Positions 11,404 through 23,162 of a stretch of 64,000 bases of DNA are shown here, one piece after another (within the stretch, counting starts at the first letter, position 1; every line of letters begins with the position of its first letter). Source of the stretch: Albifimbria verrucaria. Taxonomy: Eukaryota > Ascomycota > Sordariomycetes > Hypocreales > Stachybotryaceae. Under the pieces are notes generated by a model. It was not told where the DNA came from and searched no databases. It saw only the letters and a list, made by a program, of their open reading frames with translations. The stretch covers positions 1,240,001 to 1,304,000 of the forward strand of contig JAHREC010000009.1 in NCBI GenBank assembly GCA_020081605.1, read 5' to 3'. Position numbers and translations under genes: made by a program.

Positions 11404-14369
11404 ATGCCCTCGTACCTGACCGACCAAAACTCGCCTGTCTTTTCCACCCACTCGGACATCCTCGATCTCGACCCCAACAATCAGCTCGGCCTCGCTGCGA
11501 CCAAGCAACCCGTGCATGAGGGTTCCATAAACCACGTCAGGCCCCGGCCCGTCAATGAGAGCTTCGACGACAGCTCCATCACTTCGGCCCAAGACTCTGA
11601 CGTGTCTGACACCACCCCGATGCCTGCCAATGCAAACGGCACCCGACCTACGAGCATGAGTTCCTACACAAACGGCGTCAACGGCGCCCGCGAGGACGGC
11701 AACGACTTCTGGACAAACGAGAAGCCATTCGCGAATGGAACGGCCACCCTCCCCGACCGTTCCCTCTCCCACCCACCACCTCCTCAGACGCAACCACCCG
11801 AGCCTCCTTCCTCAAACAACCACCACTCCCAGTACCAGCAATACGATGCTGTGTCCATCGGTCGCCAATCACCCGCCGACTTCTATCAGAGACACCCCAA
11901 GAGAAGTTCAGACCTCTCCGGTCCCCTACCTCCGATCCCCTCGGACGCAGAAGCCCCCAATCTGACTTCTTTGTCTCTCACGCCTGCAACCCCTGTACCT
12001 GATGCGAGGTCCTCACCTCAACGGCTGTCTGCGTCGGCCGTCTACCCCTCTGGTGCTTCAACCCATAGCGCCTCCACCTTTACCCAGCCTGCCGCGAATG
12101 GTTCTACCCTTAAGCAACGGCAGACGCTCGACGTGCCCAAATCCGGACCCCGTGGCTCCAAGGATGGCATTGATACCGCCCAGGCAAGCGGCCGCTTCTC
12201 TCCACATCTGCCCCCATGGGCCGCAGGGCATCTCTCAGCTTGGCCAGGAGGCCTACCCGTTCCATGCAATCAGACTATCCCCGCGATGAAGTGGTTCCTG
12301 ACGAGGACGCTCTGCGCTGGGCTGAGGCCTATCGACAGAAGAGGGCCAGCAAGAGGCGGAGAAAGGAGGAGGAAGACGATGAGCGAGTCGTCGTGGGCAC
12401 CAAGGTTGACGAATCTCACGCCAACTGGGTCACGGCTTATAACATGCTGACCGGAATCCGGGTGTCTGTGTCGAGAACCAATGCGAAGCTGGACCGTGAG
12501 CTCACCGATGCCGACTTTGAAGCGAAGCAAAAGTCCACGTTCGATATGTGAGTCTCCCTTAACCCTTGGCAAACGCGTGGATTCTAACATTACTAACCTT
12601 ATCAAGTGCCGGCAATGAGCTTGTTCCTTCTGCCAAGTATGACTTCAAATTCAAGGACTACGCACCTTGGGTTTTCCGTCGCTTACGGAGCCTGTTTCGT
12701 CTCGATCCTGCCGATTATCTCATGTCATTGACCGGCAAATATATCCTTTCAGAATTGGGCTCTCCCGGCAAGAGTGGCAGTTTCTTCTACTTCTCCCGAG
12801 ACTACAAGTACATCATCAAAACTATCCACCATGCCGAGCATAAGTTCCTGCGGAAGATCCTGCGGGACTACTACAATCACGTACAGGAAAACCCCAACAC
12901 CCTTTTGTCACAATTTTATGGTCTGCACAGAGTCAAGATGCCTTATGGCAAGAAGATCCACTTCGTGGTGATGAATAACCTCTTCCCTCCGCACCGCGAC
13001 ATTCACACGACTTTCGACCTGAAAGGCTCAACTGTTGGCCGTGACTACAAGGAGGAAGACCTGGAGAAGAACCCCGAGCTACTCTGAAAGACCTCAATTG
13101 GTTGAGGCGTAAGCGTCATCTCGAACTGGGCATGGAGAAGAAACGGTTGTTCTTGGAGCAATTACAACGAGATGTTGTCTTGTTAAAGCGACTGCAAATC
13201 ATGGATTACTCCCTACTTATTGGTATCCATGATCTGTCTCGTGGGAACGATGAGAATCTCCGGGACAAAACTTTGCAGGTGTTCAATCCAGGCGGTGAGA
13301 AGGCCCCGATGACGATCCTCAGGCCGTGCTCCTCCGCACTCCTTCGAAACTGGAGAATGCACGCAAGGCGAGGGAGCTCCGACAGATGATCCGACAAGAG
13401 CGGCCGGTTCCAATGGGTCAGGTCACGGACAAAATGCCTGACGAACTAGGTGAAGGCCACAGCCGGCCTGGGTTCGTGTTCAACCAGGATGACGGCGGAT
13501 TCCGAGCTACACACGAAAACAACCACCCAGCAGATGAGATTTACTACTTGGGTGTCATCGATTGTCTAACTCACGTAAGTTGCAATGTAAAGGCTCGATT
13601 TAGGGGACAATAGCTAACAGAAGACAGTATGGAATGATCAAGAAAATTGAGCATTTCTGGAAGGGTTTATCGAGCGACAGGACCCAGATCTCAGCTTTAC
13701 CTCCTGACCAGTACGGAGATCGGTTCTATAACTTCATTGAGGGCATCACAATGTCTCCCGAAGCTGCACAGAAAGAGGCAGAGCAGCGAGAGAAGGAAGC
13801 ATTGGATGCACGGGCTGCCGATAAGCTGGCGCACCGTGGATCATGGAGGAGAGGAAGCCAGAGCATCCCACCGATGCCATCTCATCAGCCTCCTCCACCA
13901 CCACCAACGACTGATGTGACATCCCCGGAGCTCGTGAAACGGTGGAGAAGGCGTCTAGGGAGGCATGGAAGACAGAGGTTGACGGAGCAGCGGAAAGGCA
14001 GGTCCCCGATCGAACCCTGAGAACTGGCACAGTCTCTCCCGATGCACGAGACTCACAGCATGAACCTGTTTTGCCTATCGTTCAGGAAGTGGGTGAGAGC
14101 AGCGATTTGAGGCCTCATACGCCCAACACAAATAAGATGCTGCCACCGACGCGAGCTCCACCGCCAACTCCGCCCAAGACGGTGGTTCACCTGAAGCCTG
14201 AGAGCGCAGACAGTGGCTACGGGGCTACTCCAGCCAGGACGGTACGGTCAGCCGGGACAACTCGCTTAAGCTGCGCCACAGAGTGAGCCGCGAGAGTCTC
14301 AACAAGAGTCTGCCACCGCTCCCGAGGAAGGAGGAGACAGAAGACAGCGGCGTAAGGATGTTTGCGTAG
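11404..14369 (+). CDS. MSS4: Phosphatidylinositol-4-phosphate 5-kinase (Mss4 type)
   Basis: Makes PI(4,5)P2 from PI4P at the plasma membrane, upstream of actin, endocytosis and cell-wall signalling (family knowledge). A long disordered Ser/Pro-rich N-terminus precedes the kinase core. The core shows [35 protein letters not shown], the catalytic [13 protein letters not shown], and [17 protein letters not shown] across the second splice junction. Introns are 12548-12606 and 13575-13627. The frame is broken five times, always in a G/C run: 12211-12215, 13072-13075, 13304-13307, 13923-13926, 14221-14224. One added base at each gives 953 codons exactly (952 aa), ending at the TAG at 14367-14369. 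Every kinase motif is intact, which argues for sequencing error rather than gene decay. The next gene, COA6, is convergent. Confidence 0.93.
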
Positions 14370-15146
14370 GTCGCCTTCTAGAAGATGAGCTGTTGCGCCT
14401 CGAAGAGGTGGCGTAGGGGATGAGGTCCGGCAATGCGAGAGCCGTGGCAGAGCCAGATGGCTGAACCGGGACCGTCGAAGTGGATATACTTGAAGAGCTA
14501 AGTTGGAGCCTGTTTCAAGGCGTCTTTTCCCTTTGTGTCGGAACTACTTTGGGCCTTTGGGCACATCACCACGACAATGCCCCTTTCCTTGCGTCTTGTG
14601 TGCAAGCATTGAGGGAAACGAAAGCGAGGGGACGACGAGGTGTACAGATATGTACTACTGTTTATTAAAGACATGGATGATACCAATACTGCATCGAGCA
14701 TGCTTAGACCTAAGCCTCGCTTTTCTCTATATATTTCCTGTTTGCGTTTGTTTTCTTGTCCTTGTTCCTTATTTTTGAAGCATTCTGGTTTAGTGGTGTT
14801 GATTCTCTTTAAGCTGTCTCCTATAGTCGTCTTTTGAGTCATAGCTTGGTTTGGGAGGGAGTTTGTGAATCAGCAGTGGCGGCATAACGGTAGATGAGAG
14901 TTTTCTTTTTATTAATGAGCTCTTGGATAGGTAGCTTAAAACATGATTCGTCCGCAATCTGAGGAGATGGTCGAGAGTGTGATACAGATAGATATTCATA
15001 CAATATATATTTACATGTTCATACAGAAGCGAGTCGTTGCAGACGCAGTATGTGAGGTTCGTGGCGTGACCCTCAGGAGCACCCGGCCTGCGCAACAGCT
15101 TCGTTCGGTCGTGGAAACCACGGGATTTTTGCATCCGCTAGATGCT
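14370..15146. other. Convergent MSS4-COA6 3' spacer
   Basis: Lies between two convergent stop codons and should hold both 3' UTRs. It is AT-richer than the genes, with T-rich runs near 14700-14780. No other gene was seen. Confidence 0.6.
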
Positions 15147-15571
15147 TTACCTCGCCCTCTTCCTGTCCAGCATATCCTGCAGGTCTTCCTTGCCGGTAGA
15201 GGCGGCGGAGGCGGCGGCACCGGGGCGAAAGAGGTGGAGACCTCCATCTCGCGGGCGCCCTGCTTCCTCAGCTCGTCGAGGCGCTGGCGCTTCTGGATGT
15301 CGGCGACACGCCACTGCTTGAAGTACTTGACCCAAGCGACGGCGCAGTCACGCTCGAATTCGGCAGACTGAGGCGCGCAGAGGCGGGCGGCGGAGGCGGC
15401 ACCGGGGTCCTTGGTGGCGTCGACGATGTTGTTGGCGTCGAGGCAGGCGAAGTATTGGTCGCGGGCGGCCCAGCAGACGGTGCGCTCGGAACGGGTGGGG
15501 ACGGCGGTGCCGGAGCGGATGGACTCGGCGCGGGTGTCCTCTTGGGACGAGGCGAAGGGCCACAAGCCCAT
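15147..15571 (-). CDS. COA6: Cytochrome c oxidase assembly factor 6
   Basis: A small intronless gene for an intermembrane-space protein that helps mature the CuA site of COX2 (family knowledge). The twin-cysteine motif is CWAARDQYFAC (Cys33 and Cys43, CX9C) and CAPQSAEFERDC (Cys65 and Cys76, CX10C), followed by WVKYFKQWRVAD. No cleavable presequence is evident, as expected for CHCH-type imports. After EVSTSFAP the frame slips at the GGGG run 15222-15225 (plus strand). One added base restores a basic tail ending KEDLQDMLDRKRAR and gives 141 aa. Uncorrected, the frame runs on into a Pro-rich tail with extra cysteines unlike the family. It is divergent from SYS1, sharing about 790 bp upstream. 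Confidence 0.92.
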
Positions 15572-16364
15572 TGTGTGATTGAAGATTGAGGTTGGGGTTG
15601 AGGTTGAGGGAGCTGTCCTGGAGGGGCAGCTAGAAGGGTGCCGGGCGGCTCGGCAATTGGCAGATAGCTTCGGATTGGGTGTGAGAGCTGTCTAGCTTGT
15701 GATTCGACTCGGATATCTCTGCGTCGTCGTCCTCGGGCGTCGAATTGGCAGCGAGAGGGCGGATTGGCGATCAGCGAAACGATGACGGAAGAAGCTCCAG
15801 CGAGAGGTTAGCATTGTCAAGAAAGCCAGCGGCAGAATAACCACACCCAAAAGCGGTGAGAGCCATACAAAAAAAAGGTACCAGGCCCAGGTTGGCTGGC
15901 AGAGCTGTCAGAAGGTGGAGCCGCATAACACGGGGTACGTACCAGCCTCCCTTCGAATGGGGCCTAGCGCTCTCGTCAACATCATCTCTCCTAAACTTGC
16001 CTTGTCAGCAGCAACCCTTTCAGTTTCAGCAACAAGCCGACCTTTTCGACGAGAATATACCCCCTCGACGAGGCTGTTATACCGTGCGTGGCCCGATTAG
16101 CGAGGTGTTGGTTCTCTTGCTTTGGGCTATTGTCGATTGGGTAATTTTTTCTTTTTTTATTGCTGGCTTTGGGTGGGATTGGTGTTTTGGCTGGGTCTGG
16201 GGAGGTGTGACTTGATCAGGCGATAGCATCTATCGCAGACCTGCCCTTGAACGAAAAGCCACATCGACATCTTCCCACCGCACCCCCTTCCGATCTCCGA
16301 TAACCGACGTCCTTCTCTCATCTATCAATCCTCCACCACCGAACCACAAACAACAACACCAGCC
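15572..16364. promoter_or_regulatory. Shared divergent promoter region, COA6 and SYS1
   Basis: Roughly 790 bp between the divergent starts of COA6 and SYS1 must contain both promoters. The SYS1 side (16240-16364) is C/A-rich, as in fungal 5' leaders. A T-rich tract occurs at 16141-16165. No specific factor site is claimed. Confidence 0.55.
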
Positions 16365-17121
16365 ATGGCTCGCCGTCGCAAGCCCCCTCGCGCAGGCGCC
16401 CTGACCGAGGTCCCGCCCGCGCGCATCGCCGCCCAGATCGGCGTCCTGCAACTGCTCTTCTACGTCGTCGCCTTTGTCCTCATGCTCTTCACCTCGCTCA
16501 TCGCCGGCTTCAGCTTCAGCCTTGATCTCGTCTTCGGCTCGGGGAGCGTGCGCGGCGATACTACACACGGTTGGCTGCTGGCCTTTGTGTGGCTGCTCGA
16601 CGGCGGCTTCTGCATGTGAGTTGTTGTCCTGGCATCCATCCTTTTGGTTTTTTGTCTTCATAGAAAGGAGGAACATGTTAGCTGACTTTATCTTCTAGGG
16701 CCCTCGCCATCGTCGCCCTCATCGCTCGTAGCAAGCTTGTTCCCGACTTCGCGCTTACCGTGCACTTCCTCCACCTCGTTGCCACGTCGCTCTACCAGCG
16801 CGCCTTGCCCCGGAACTCCATGTGGTGGCTCACCATGTTTACCTCCGCGGGGCTGTGCGTCGGCCTCGGCGTCTGGGGCTGCCAGTACCGCGAGCTGCAG
16901 CCCGTCTTCTTCGGCGGCGGACGTATCCTCGGTGCTGGCTCCACCTCCCGTCCTACAAACTCGTCCGGCGGCGACGACGGACACGACGACGATCTCGAGA
17001 GGGAGAGGGTGGGCCGTCCGGCGAGGACGACGACCTGGGTTACTCCCGTGGAAGGGGAAGGGGCAGAGGCCGAGATGGCGCTGGCGAGTATGAGATGGCC
17101 AAGATGGACCCAGCCTCATAG
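16365..17121 (+). CDS. SYS1: Golgi membrane trafficking protein Sys1
   Basis: Exons 16365-16615 and 16699-17121, intron 83 nt. Sys1 is a four-span Golgi protein that recruits the Arl3/ARFRP1 GTPase (family knowledge). The protein opens MARRRKPPRAGALTEVPPAR. Hydrophobic segments follow at about residues 25-50, 68-82, 84-95 and 113-130, plus the family hallmark SKLVPDFALTVHFLH and a WGCQYREL stretch. The cytosolic tail is Gly/Asp-rich. In the assembled frame it stays open to 17167 (239 aa). One extra G near 16995-17000 instead gives [20 protein letters not shown] and the acidic end EMAKMDPAS at 17121 (224 aa), which I prefer because it resembles fungal Sys1 tails and because the same error recurs around it. 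Confidence 0.88.
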
Positions 17122-17167
17122 CCCGAGTCCCCATCTGTCCTTGGACGGAATAGGCGCTGCGCAGTGA

Positions 17168-17716
17168 GATGTTTCGATAGAGACGCAACTTTTTGGATAG
17201 CGTGCATTGCTAGGCGTTGGTATCTTTTTGGCAGCATTCACGTAACAGCTGCTCCCTTGGATTGTTAAGGCGCGAGGTGTCATCATCTCAACTCCAACAC
17301 CCCCAGGAGCAGTTCTCTCGGCAATGCTGGAATTAATCGGAGTCAACATGATGGGATGAGTGGGTTCAACGTCAGTTGTTTGTAATAGTATCAGTCCGCG
17401 TAACGGGCTTCCCAGGAGCCAAGTTTCATGCGTAGAAGCAACACAGATCAGCGTTATTTCCGGTCCTCTCCTGATTCTACATGGGCTTCATCCGGAACCT
17501 GTTCATTCGTGACCCACGCTGCATCGTATCTTACCAACCGCTCCTAATACATAGACCATGATGCCGCTGTTCTTCCCCTTCCCCCTTTCTCCCATGTCAT
17601 AAAAATGCAGAGCTAGTAAAACATGATGAAACCGCCCTTAAGTTTTCCCAGCAGTCTGTTTCCCCATATAATATCACGGATATAACCTCGATAACGCTCC
17701 AGCGCGGCAGTCAGAC
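17168..17716. other. Convergent SYS1-CFT2 3' spacer
   Basis: Lies between convergent stop codons and should contain both 3' UTRs. No coding frame or repeat stands out. Confidence 0.6.
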
Positions 17717-20640
17717 TCAGGCGCCCGCAACCACGGCCAGGTTCTCGTAGATGGCCTTCTTCACCTCGTAGAACGTGTTCCTCCTGCCCGGGACGCCGAG
17801 TCCCACGCTCTCTACCTCGACGCGGCCCTCGCCGTTCTTGCGCACCGCCACGGTGCCGTCGACGACGAGCGTACCCTCACCGCGGAACTCGGCGGCATGG
17901 CCGGCGCTCTGCATTGCGCGTCGGAGGTCTGCGAGTCGTAGGTCGCCGACATGTAGAGGCTGTGTTGCCGAGCGCGCTGCCGACACGAGATTGGCAGGAA
18001 GCACGTCCAGCGTGGGGAGTTGAGGGGCGGCGGTGGTCAACGCTGTAGACGACGGCTCTGTCTTCTGCCGCTTGTTGGAGGCGTCCTCGGACTCGGGCCG
18101 GTCCTCGGTAGCCGCCGTCGGGACAAGCTGGCCAGTGATAGTCACGATACCGAGACCCCGGACGTTCTGCCACCTGAGCTTCTTGACGAGGGAATCTGCC
18201 AGCTTCACGACCCATGCGTTGGTGTCGACACTGGCGTTGACCGTCTCGCCCACCCGCGGCGTGAAAACATCCACTGTGAGCGCGGCGCGGCAGTCTGTCG
18301 CGAGGGCTTGCGTCTCGTCCTCGGTACCAGCGACGAGAATCAACTTTCGCGGCTGGATGAGCGGGATGAGCATGTTCAAACTGCGCTTGTCGTGCAAGCC
18401 GCTGAAGTCAACAAACGCGATGCGGAGATTCGCCACGACCGTTTCCGACTCATATACCAGCTTCGCGGGCCCTTCGGGGTCCTCTGGCTCCGTGTCCTCA
18501 ACCGTGTCTAGTTCGTCGAGAACATGTCCGTCACCTCCCTCACCATCTCCGTCGTCCATGGTGTTGGACCTGTTCATCTGCGGCCGCTTGCCTGGCCCAG
18601 AGCCAGCACCAGATTTAGCTACGTCGTCCCATTTCCGCTTCTTGCCCAGTTTGTCGTCCTCCGCAGCTACATCGTTCCCGTCGGCACCCTCTTCTTCCTT
18701 CTCTTCCGCTCGGAGGTAGTCTTCTGGACGAATCAACTCTCCAAAATCGTCGGCCCTTCTTCTCCGGATAGCTAGGGGAATGATCTTTCTCTACCCTTCT
18801 TGCCTCTTGAATCGAAATCGTACACGCCCTTCTTCTTGATCAATACATTGATGCCAAGGTCCTCGTCCTTCAGTACCACGTTCTTGCGGCTCGCTTGGCC
18901 CATGGTCGTGGATGCATTGAGCGCCTTTCCTTGCTGCTCGCCATCATCATCCTCTGAATCGGATGAAGAATCTGACGAGGCGTCATCTACAGCATCCGCG
19001 GATGCTTCTAGTGCTGCCGCCCCGCCAGCCTGTTGAGTGGCTTGCAGTTGTCTTTGGGTCGCCAGCCACTGCTGGTATACCGAAAGTTCTTCGCCCTCGA
19101 GTGCTTGGCGTCGTGCCTCCTTGACCTCCAACTCTCTACCGCCGCCATAGACAAGCTCCATACTTTCGCCCGAGGGACTCTGCTCAATAGACACACCATC
19201 CTTCCTCTCCTTCCACCACTCCCACAAGGTCCTCGCTATCGAAGGGGTATCAACTTGTGCCAAGTTTGGTCGATCCAGCAGAATCACCAAGTTTCTGGAG
19301 TCTTTTGCTATCCCCTTGACTAAAGTCTTTGAGAAGCCCCATTCCATGCTCATGTCACTGGCTAGAATAACTCGACCCTCAGCCTGGACATTTCCGCTGT
19401 CCTGGCTCAGCAGTTTTGTAATCTGTGCCTTTCTCTCTAGTAAACGCAGGTGCTTGAAGTCGAATGGTGCGGCCTCGTTCTTATCGCCGGTTCCGTTCAC
19501 CTTGCGCTGACCTTCGGCGAAAGCCTCGAACTCCTGGACAATGCTATCGTCCATCCACTCAAGCATACTTCTCGCGTAGCGCATCGTGCTGGACATATTC
19601 CTGCCGGCCAGATACAGCTTGGTGGACTTGAGGCTGCCATCTCCACTCATCGCATCCGTCCGCCAGGCGCGCTCCAGGAGATACGACATCTCAAGAACTC
19701 TGGCACTAGAGTCCACTGGGATGAGCACAGTGCCTCCGCGGCTGACGCATACCCTGATAAGATCGAGCAGCTGCTCGTCTCTCTTGGCACGACCACCAGC
19801 CGGTGCATTCCTATCGGCGCCACGGCTGCTACAGATGAGAGCAGTGGGTTTTCGAAGCTGCTCAATAACCTCCGCGCCACCTGCGCCAGCACCTCCAAGC
19901 CATGCAGCACCGGCAAATACATTTTCACGGGCCTGGTTCCAGTCCACAGCATACACAATCGACTCGAGGCCGTGCTGGATGTGCCAAATTGTACCACCGA
20001 GGGTATGTCCTGAGTTATATGCCGTGATCGTAAGTCCATTGAGGGGCGGGGAAAATGGCGAAGAGAGCGGCTGGTGTGGTTGTGAGTATTTTAGAGGTTG
20101 TATCAATGAAAAGTATCGCGCAATCTCAACCGGCGTGGGAGACTGTAGTAGCAGGTTCTGCGCCGTCGTTGCCGTCTGCGAAAAGGCGTAGGCGATTTCT
20201 GAAAGGGAGCCCTGAGGTATCGTCGTGGCCGCCGCCGCCGTCGAGGTATAGAGGTCCTGGGTGAGCGTTCGGCCAAGGTCGATGACGGGTCGGGTCGCGT
20301 AGACGGGGATGCGAGTGAACAAAGGGAAGTTCTTGCAGCAGTGAGCGTAGGCGGCAAGGTGAGACGCCGTTGCGTGTGTGAGGAGAATAAGAGACAGCGT
20401 AGGTATTTGCCTATCCATGGGTTAGCATCCCATCTCCAACGCCAGCAGACATCATCCGCCCTTGATAGCAAGATATGGGGAGAGGGTCAACGCACTTCTC
20501 GAGCTCCTTCAGCTTCTCTATATCAAACGACTCGTCCCAGCCCAGGTCCACCAGGACCTTGACTCCTCCATCGAGCTCTAGAAGGGACTGCGACGCGAGC
20601 GAGTCGGAATGGGCTCCTGGAGCGGACAAAAGGTGAACAT
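17717..20640 (-). CDS. CFT2: Cleavage and polyadenylation factor subunit Cft2 (CPSF100 homolog)
   Basis: Exons 20640-20496 and 20410-17717 with an 85-nt intron whose donor is GTGCGT. Cft2 is the catalytically inactive metallo-beta-lactamase/beta-CASP partner of the Ysh1 nuclease in nuclear mRNA 3'-end processing (family knowledge). The N-terminus reads MFTFCPL, then GAHSDSLASQSLLELDGG after a frame slip near 20615. LLTHATASHLAAYAHC stands where active enzymes carry HxHxDH. ITAYNSGHTLGGTIWHIQH, a beta-CASP region, an acidic Ser/Asp tract and a C-terminal domain ending NLAVVAGA follow. The GGGG run at 18775-18778 (plus strand) causes a false stop; one more base joins GRERSFP to LAIRRRRADDFGEL. 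With both corrections the CDS is 947 codons (946 aa). Confidence 0.94.
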
Positions 20641-21781
20641 GTTTTCTGAAGACGCTGCTTCTCACTAGCGACGTGTTGCAGTACAGCTTCGGCGCATTGC
20701 TCTTCGCATGACCAGGGACGGAGCACAGGGTCTGCGATTAATGACGAGCACGTCTTTGCAGGCGGATGCAGCTTCTGGCCTCGTTTGACGTGGCTACACG
20801 GCCTCGGAGTTCAACACCACTGATAAGTGATGCAAGCTTGCTGGTTCGCGTCAAGATCCCTAGGCTCAGATATCTTGCCTTTCCTGCGTGCACTCAATTC
20901 GCTGTGAAAAGGTACCTTGGTACCTCGATAGCGCACCAATCCATGCATGAACCGAAGCCAATGATGATCCGGGTCGGATAAACTTAATCACGACCTCGTC
21001 TCTACTATCCACGAGACCCTCCTCCTCATGTACCCTACCCTGTACCTTTGGCTACACAGGTGCCCGAACTTGATCGCCTCATCCGTTCACAAATGATAAT
21101 AGCCTTTAACATGAAACAAGCATAAAGTCTGTAAGTAATTAATCTTTTTCCTTGCCTGAACTCGTTAGGATTTATTCTCTGCGCCGCGGAAAAGGCTATT
21201 CTGACTTCATGCCCTGCATAAACTTTGGCCTTATCTTGACCCTCATGATGATCACTACATGCAGTCACTCTACACTGCTCCAACAATATCACTCTTACAT
21301 CAATCGGTACCTACATTCGGACCAAACTACCCGCCATGAATCGAGTCTAGGTGCCCCTAGACGCTTGCCATGAGCACTACCACAATACACCGTTCATAAT
21401 CATGATCAATGATGCAATCGTCACAAAGTATAGCAGGGAACAAGAATAGAGTGCTTGGTCAGACTTTATTGTCTCTACCTAACCCAGCAAATGCCTCATA
21501 GAGGCTTCGTAACATCCCAATTCGCCCAAAACCCAACCGCCCTTGGTATATCCGGACCGCATATCTTCTTCTGGTCCAAGTATGATTCCCTAATAGGACA
21601 AGAAGAAATCAGGGGCCAACTCCATCCCCATGGGTACGAGCAGTGCTCGCGTAGCCTCCCTAAGACGCCTTTGCAATGCATTTGACAAAACATGAAAAAA
21701 AAAAGGAATTCGTAAAATAAAACAGGCCATTAAGGCCGGCAGACATACTCATTAACGAAGTAGGTGTGACTTGAAAGGAGG
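20641..21781. other. Spacer between CFT2 promoter and pac2-like 3' end
   Basis: Contains the CFT2 upstream region and the 3' UTR of the Pac2-type gene. A near-palindrome of GGTACC words (GGTACCTTGGTACC) lies at about 20910-20923. No gene was recognised. Confidence 0.5.
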
Positions 21782-23162
21782 TTAAATGCAGAACTTGCGA
21801 TCAAGCATGCGCAATGCTCGAGCGTCCTCACTCTTCTCTACAGCGGCGAGACCGCATGCCCTCGGGCTGCTGTTTGCGCTACCAGACTTGATGTTGCCTG
21901 AGTCGTTGACCGACGGCGTAGGATGAAGCAATGCCGACAGGCTGGCCTTGTTTGGTGGGATGGCTGTTTGCTCCGAGTGCAAGCTACGGGGCGGGCTAAC
22001 ACTCAGATTGCGACTTGGGGTGTGTTCATCGCAGCAGAGATGGATGCTGCGGGAGCACCGCTGGTCATGGAGTTCAAAGCTGGTAAAGGACCCTGAGGGT
22101 TCCGTGCCGAGGTGGTATTGATTGAAGGGTCAACCATAACAGCGGCCTGGGCAGCAGCCTGCAGGTTCTGCTGGCGAGGAGAGTCATGAAGGCGCGGTGG
22201 AGATGGACGCTGCGCCATGTGCTGGTTCTGCAACAGAGGAAGGCTGGATGTCTTCTGAGGATGCGGGGCGGCAGCGGTGCGCGCTCATACTGAGGCGCGT
22301 GAGAATAGTGTGGAAGGGACGGTGGTGGTTGCGAAGCGGCTGGAGGGTAGTGGTGAGTCTGGGGAGGAGGATAAGGTGCAGGTGGATAATGAGCCTGAGC
22401 ATAAGGCGGCGTGGCCATGGGAGAAGGGGCCAGCCATAGCCATGAGGCTGGCCGTACTGGGGTGGATACGGGGTTGGTGATGCCCGTGAGGGTGCGGGTG
22501 GCCATGCTGAGGAACCATGTAAGGTGGCTGCTGCATGGGAGCTCGCGTCAGGGCAGGAGTCTGGTTTGCCTCGCCCATGCTCGACTCGGGGTACATGCCC
22601 TTGACAGGAATGATGCCGCGGAGAGTGGGATCCGACGTTGGCTGGGGAGGTCGGGTTGACCTGGTTGCGGGCGAGAATAGTAAGAGATGAGGTGAAGGTG
22701 TTGACCCGTGGACGTCGTGATGCTAAACGACTGCTTCATCAGACCGTCGGCCTTGTATCGATATCCTTCTGGCTCGCCATCATCGTGGTCCTCGTCGCTA
22801 CCGCGGCCTGAGTCTGGCGTCTTGCCGGCCCCCTCTTGCTCGTGCCAAAACCACCACCACGCTTACCCTCCATTTCTCGGTAGGTCAAAAAGCTGCCTGA
22901 GACTCGGCTTGCGCTCCATGATTTGCCGTCGGTCCATCGTCGCATGCCTGCTTCCCTCTCATCCCAAACAAAGACTGAACCTGATCGGATCGATTGCCTC
23001 TCCTTCTCCGGAAAGTCGTCGCTGCACTCGTGGTAATAGGCCTAGACGGCATGCCTCAAATAGCTTGATGGCATCGGCCGGGGTGCGAACATATCCGTGA
23101 TACGTCTCCATCCTTGCGAGATTGTGAGGGTCCGTATTGAACTTGGGTTGCGGTCCCTGCAT
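21782..23162 (-). CDS. Gti1/Pac2 family transcriptional regulator (Pac2 class)
   Basis: The conserved WOPR-type DNA-binding half is clear: METYHGYVRTPADAIKLFEA, RLGLLPRVQRR, then RSGSVFVWDEREAGMRRW, TDGKSWSASRVSGSFLTYRE, and MKQSFSITTSTGQHLHLISY. This pattern is closer to fission-yeast Pac2 than to Wor1/Sge1. Relatives control morphogenesis, conidiation and mating (family knowledge). The C-terminal half is Pro/His/Gln/Ser-rich and disordered, ending ARALRMLDRKFCI. The frame is broken about seven times. Clear cases are GGGG at 22017-22020 and 22265-22268; others lie near 23010, 22850, 22660, 22480 and 22440. Corrected length is about 461 aa with no intron. The ATG at 23162 is used; the second Met (METYHG) is an alternative. 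A very long gene-free stretch lies upstream. Confidence 0.9.

Noticed and set aside
16699..17167. SYS1 tail in the uncorrected frame (239 aa, ending GIGAAQ)
   Set aside because: The alternative after one G insertion gives an RG-rich, acidic-ended tail like other fungal Sys1 proteins, and the same type of error occurs in neighbouring genes. Kept as a possibility only.
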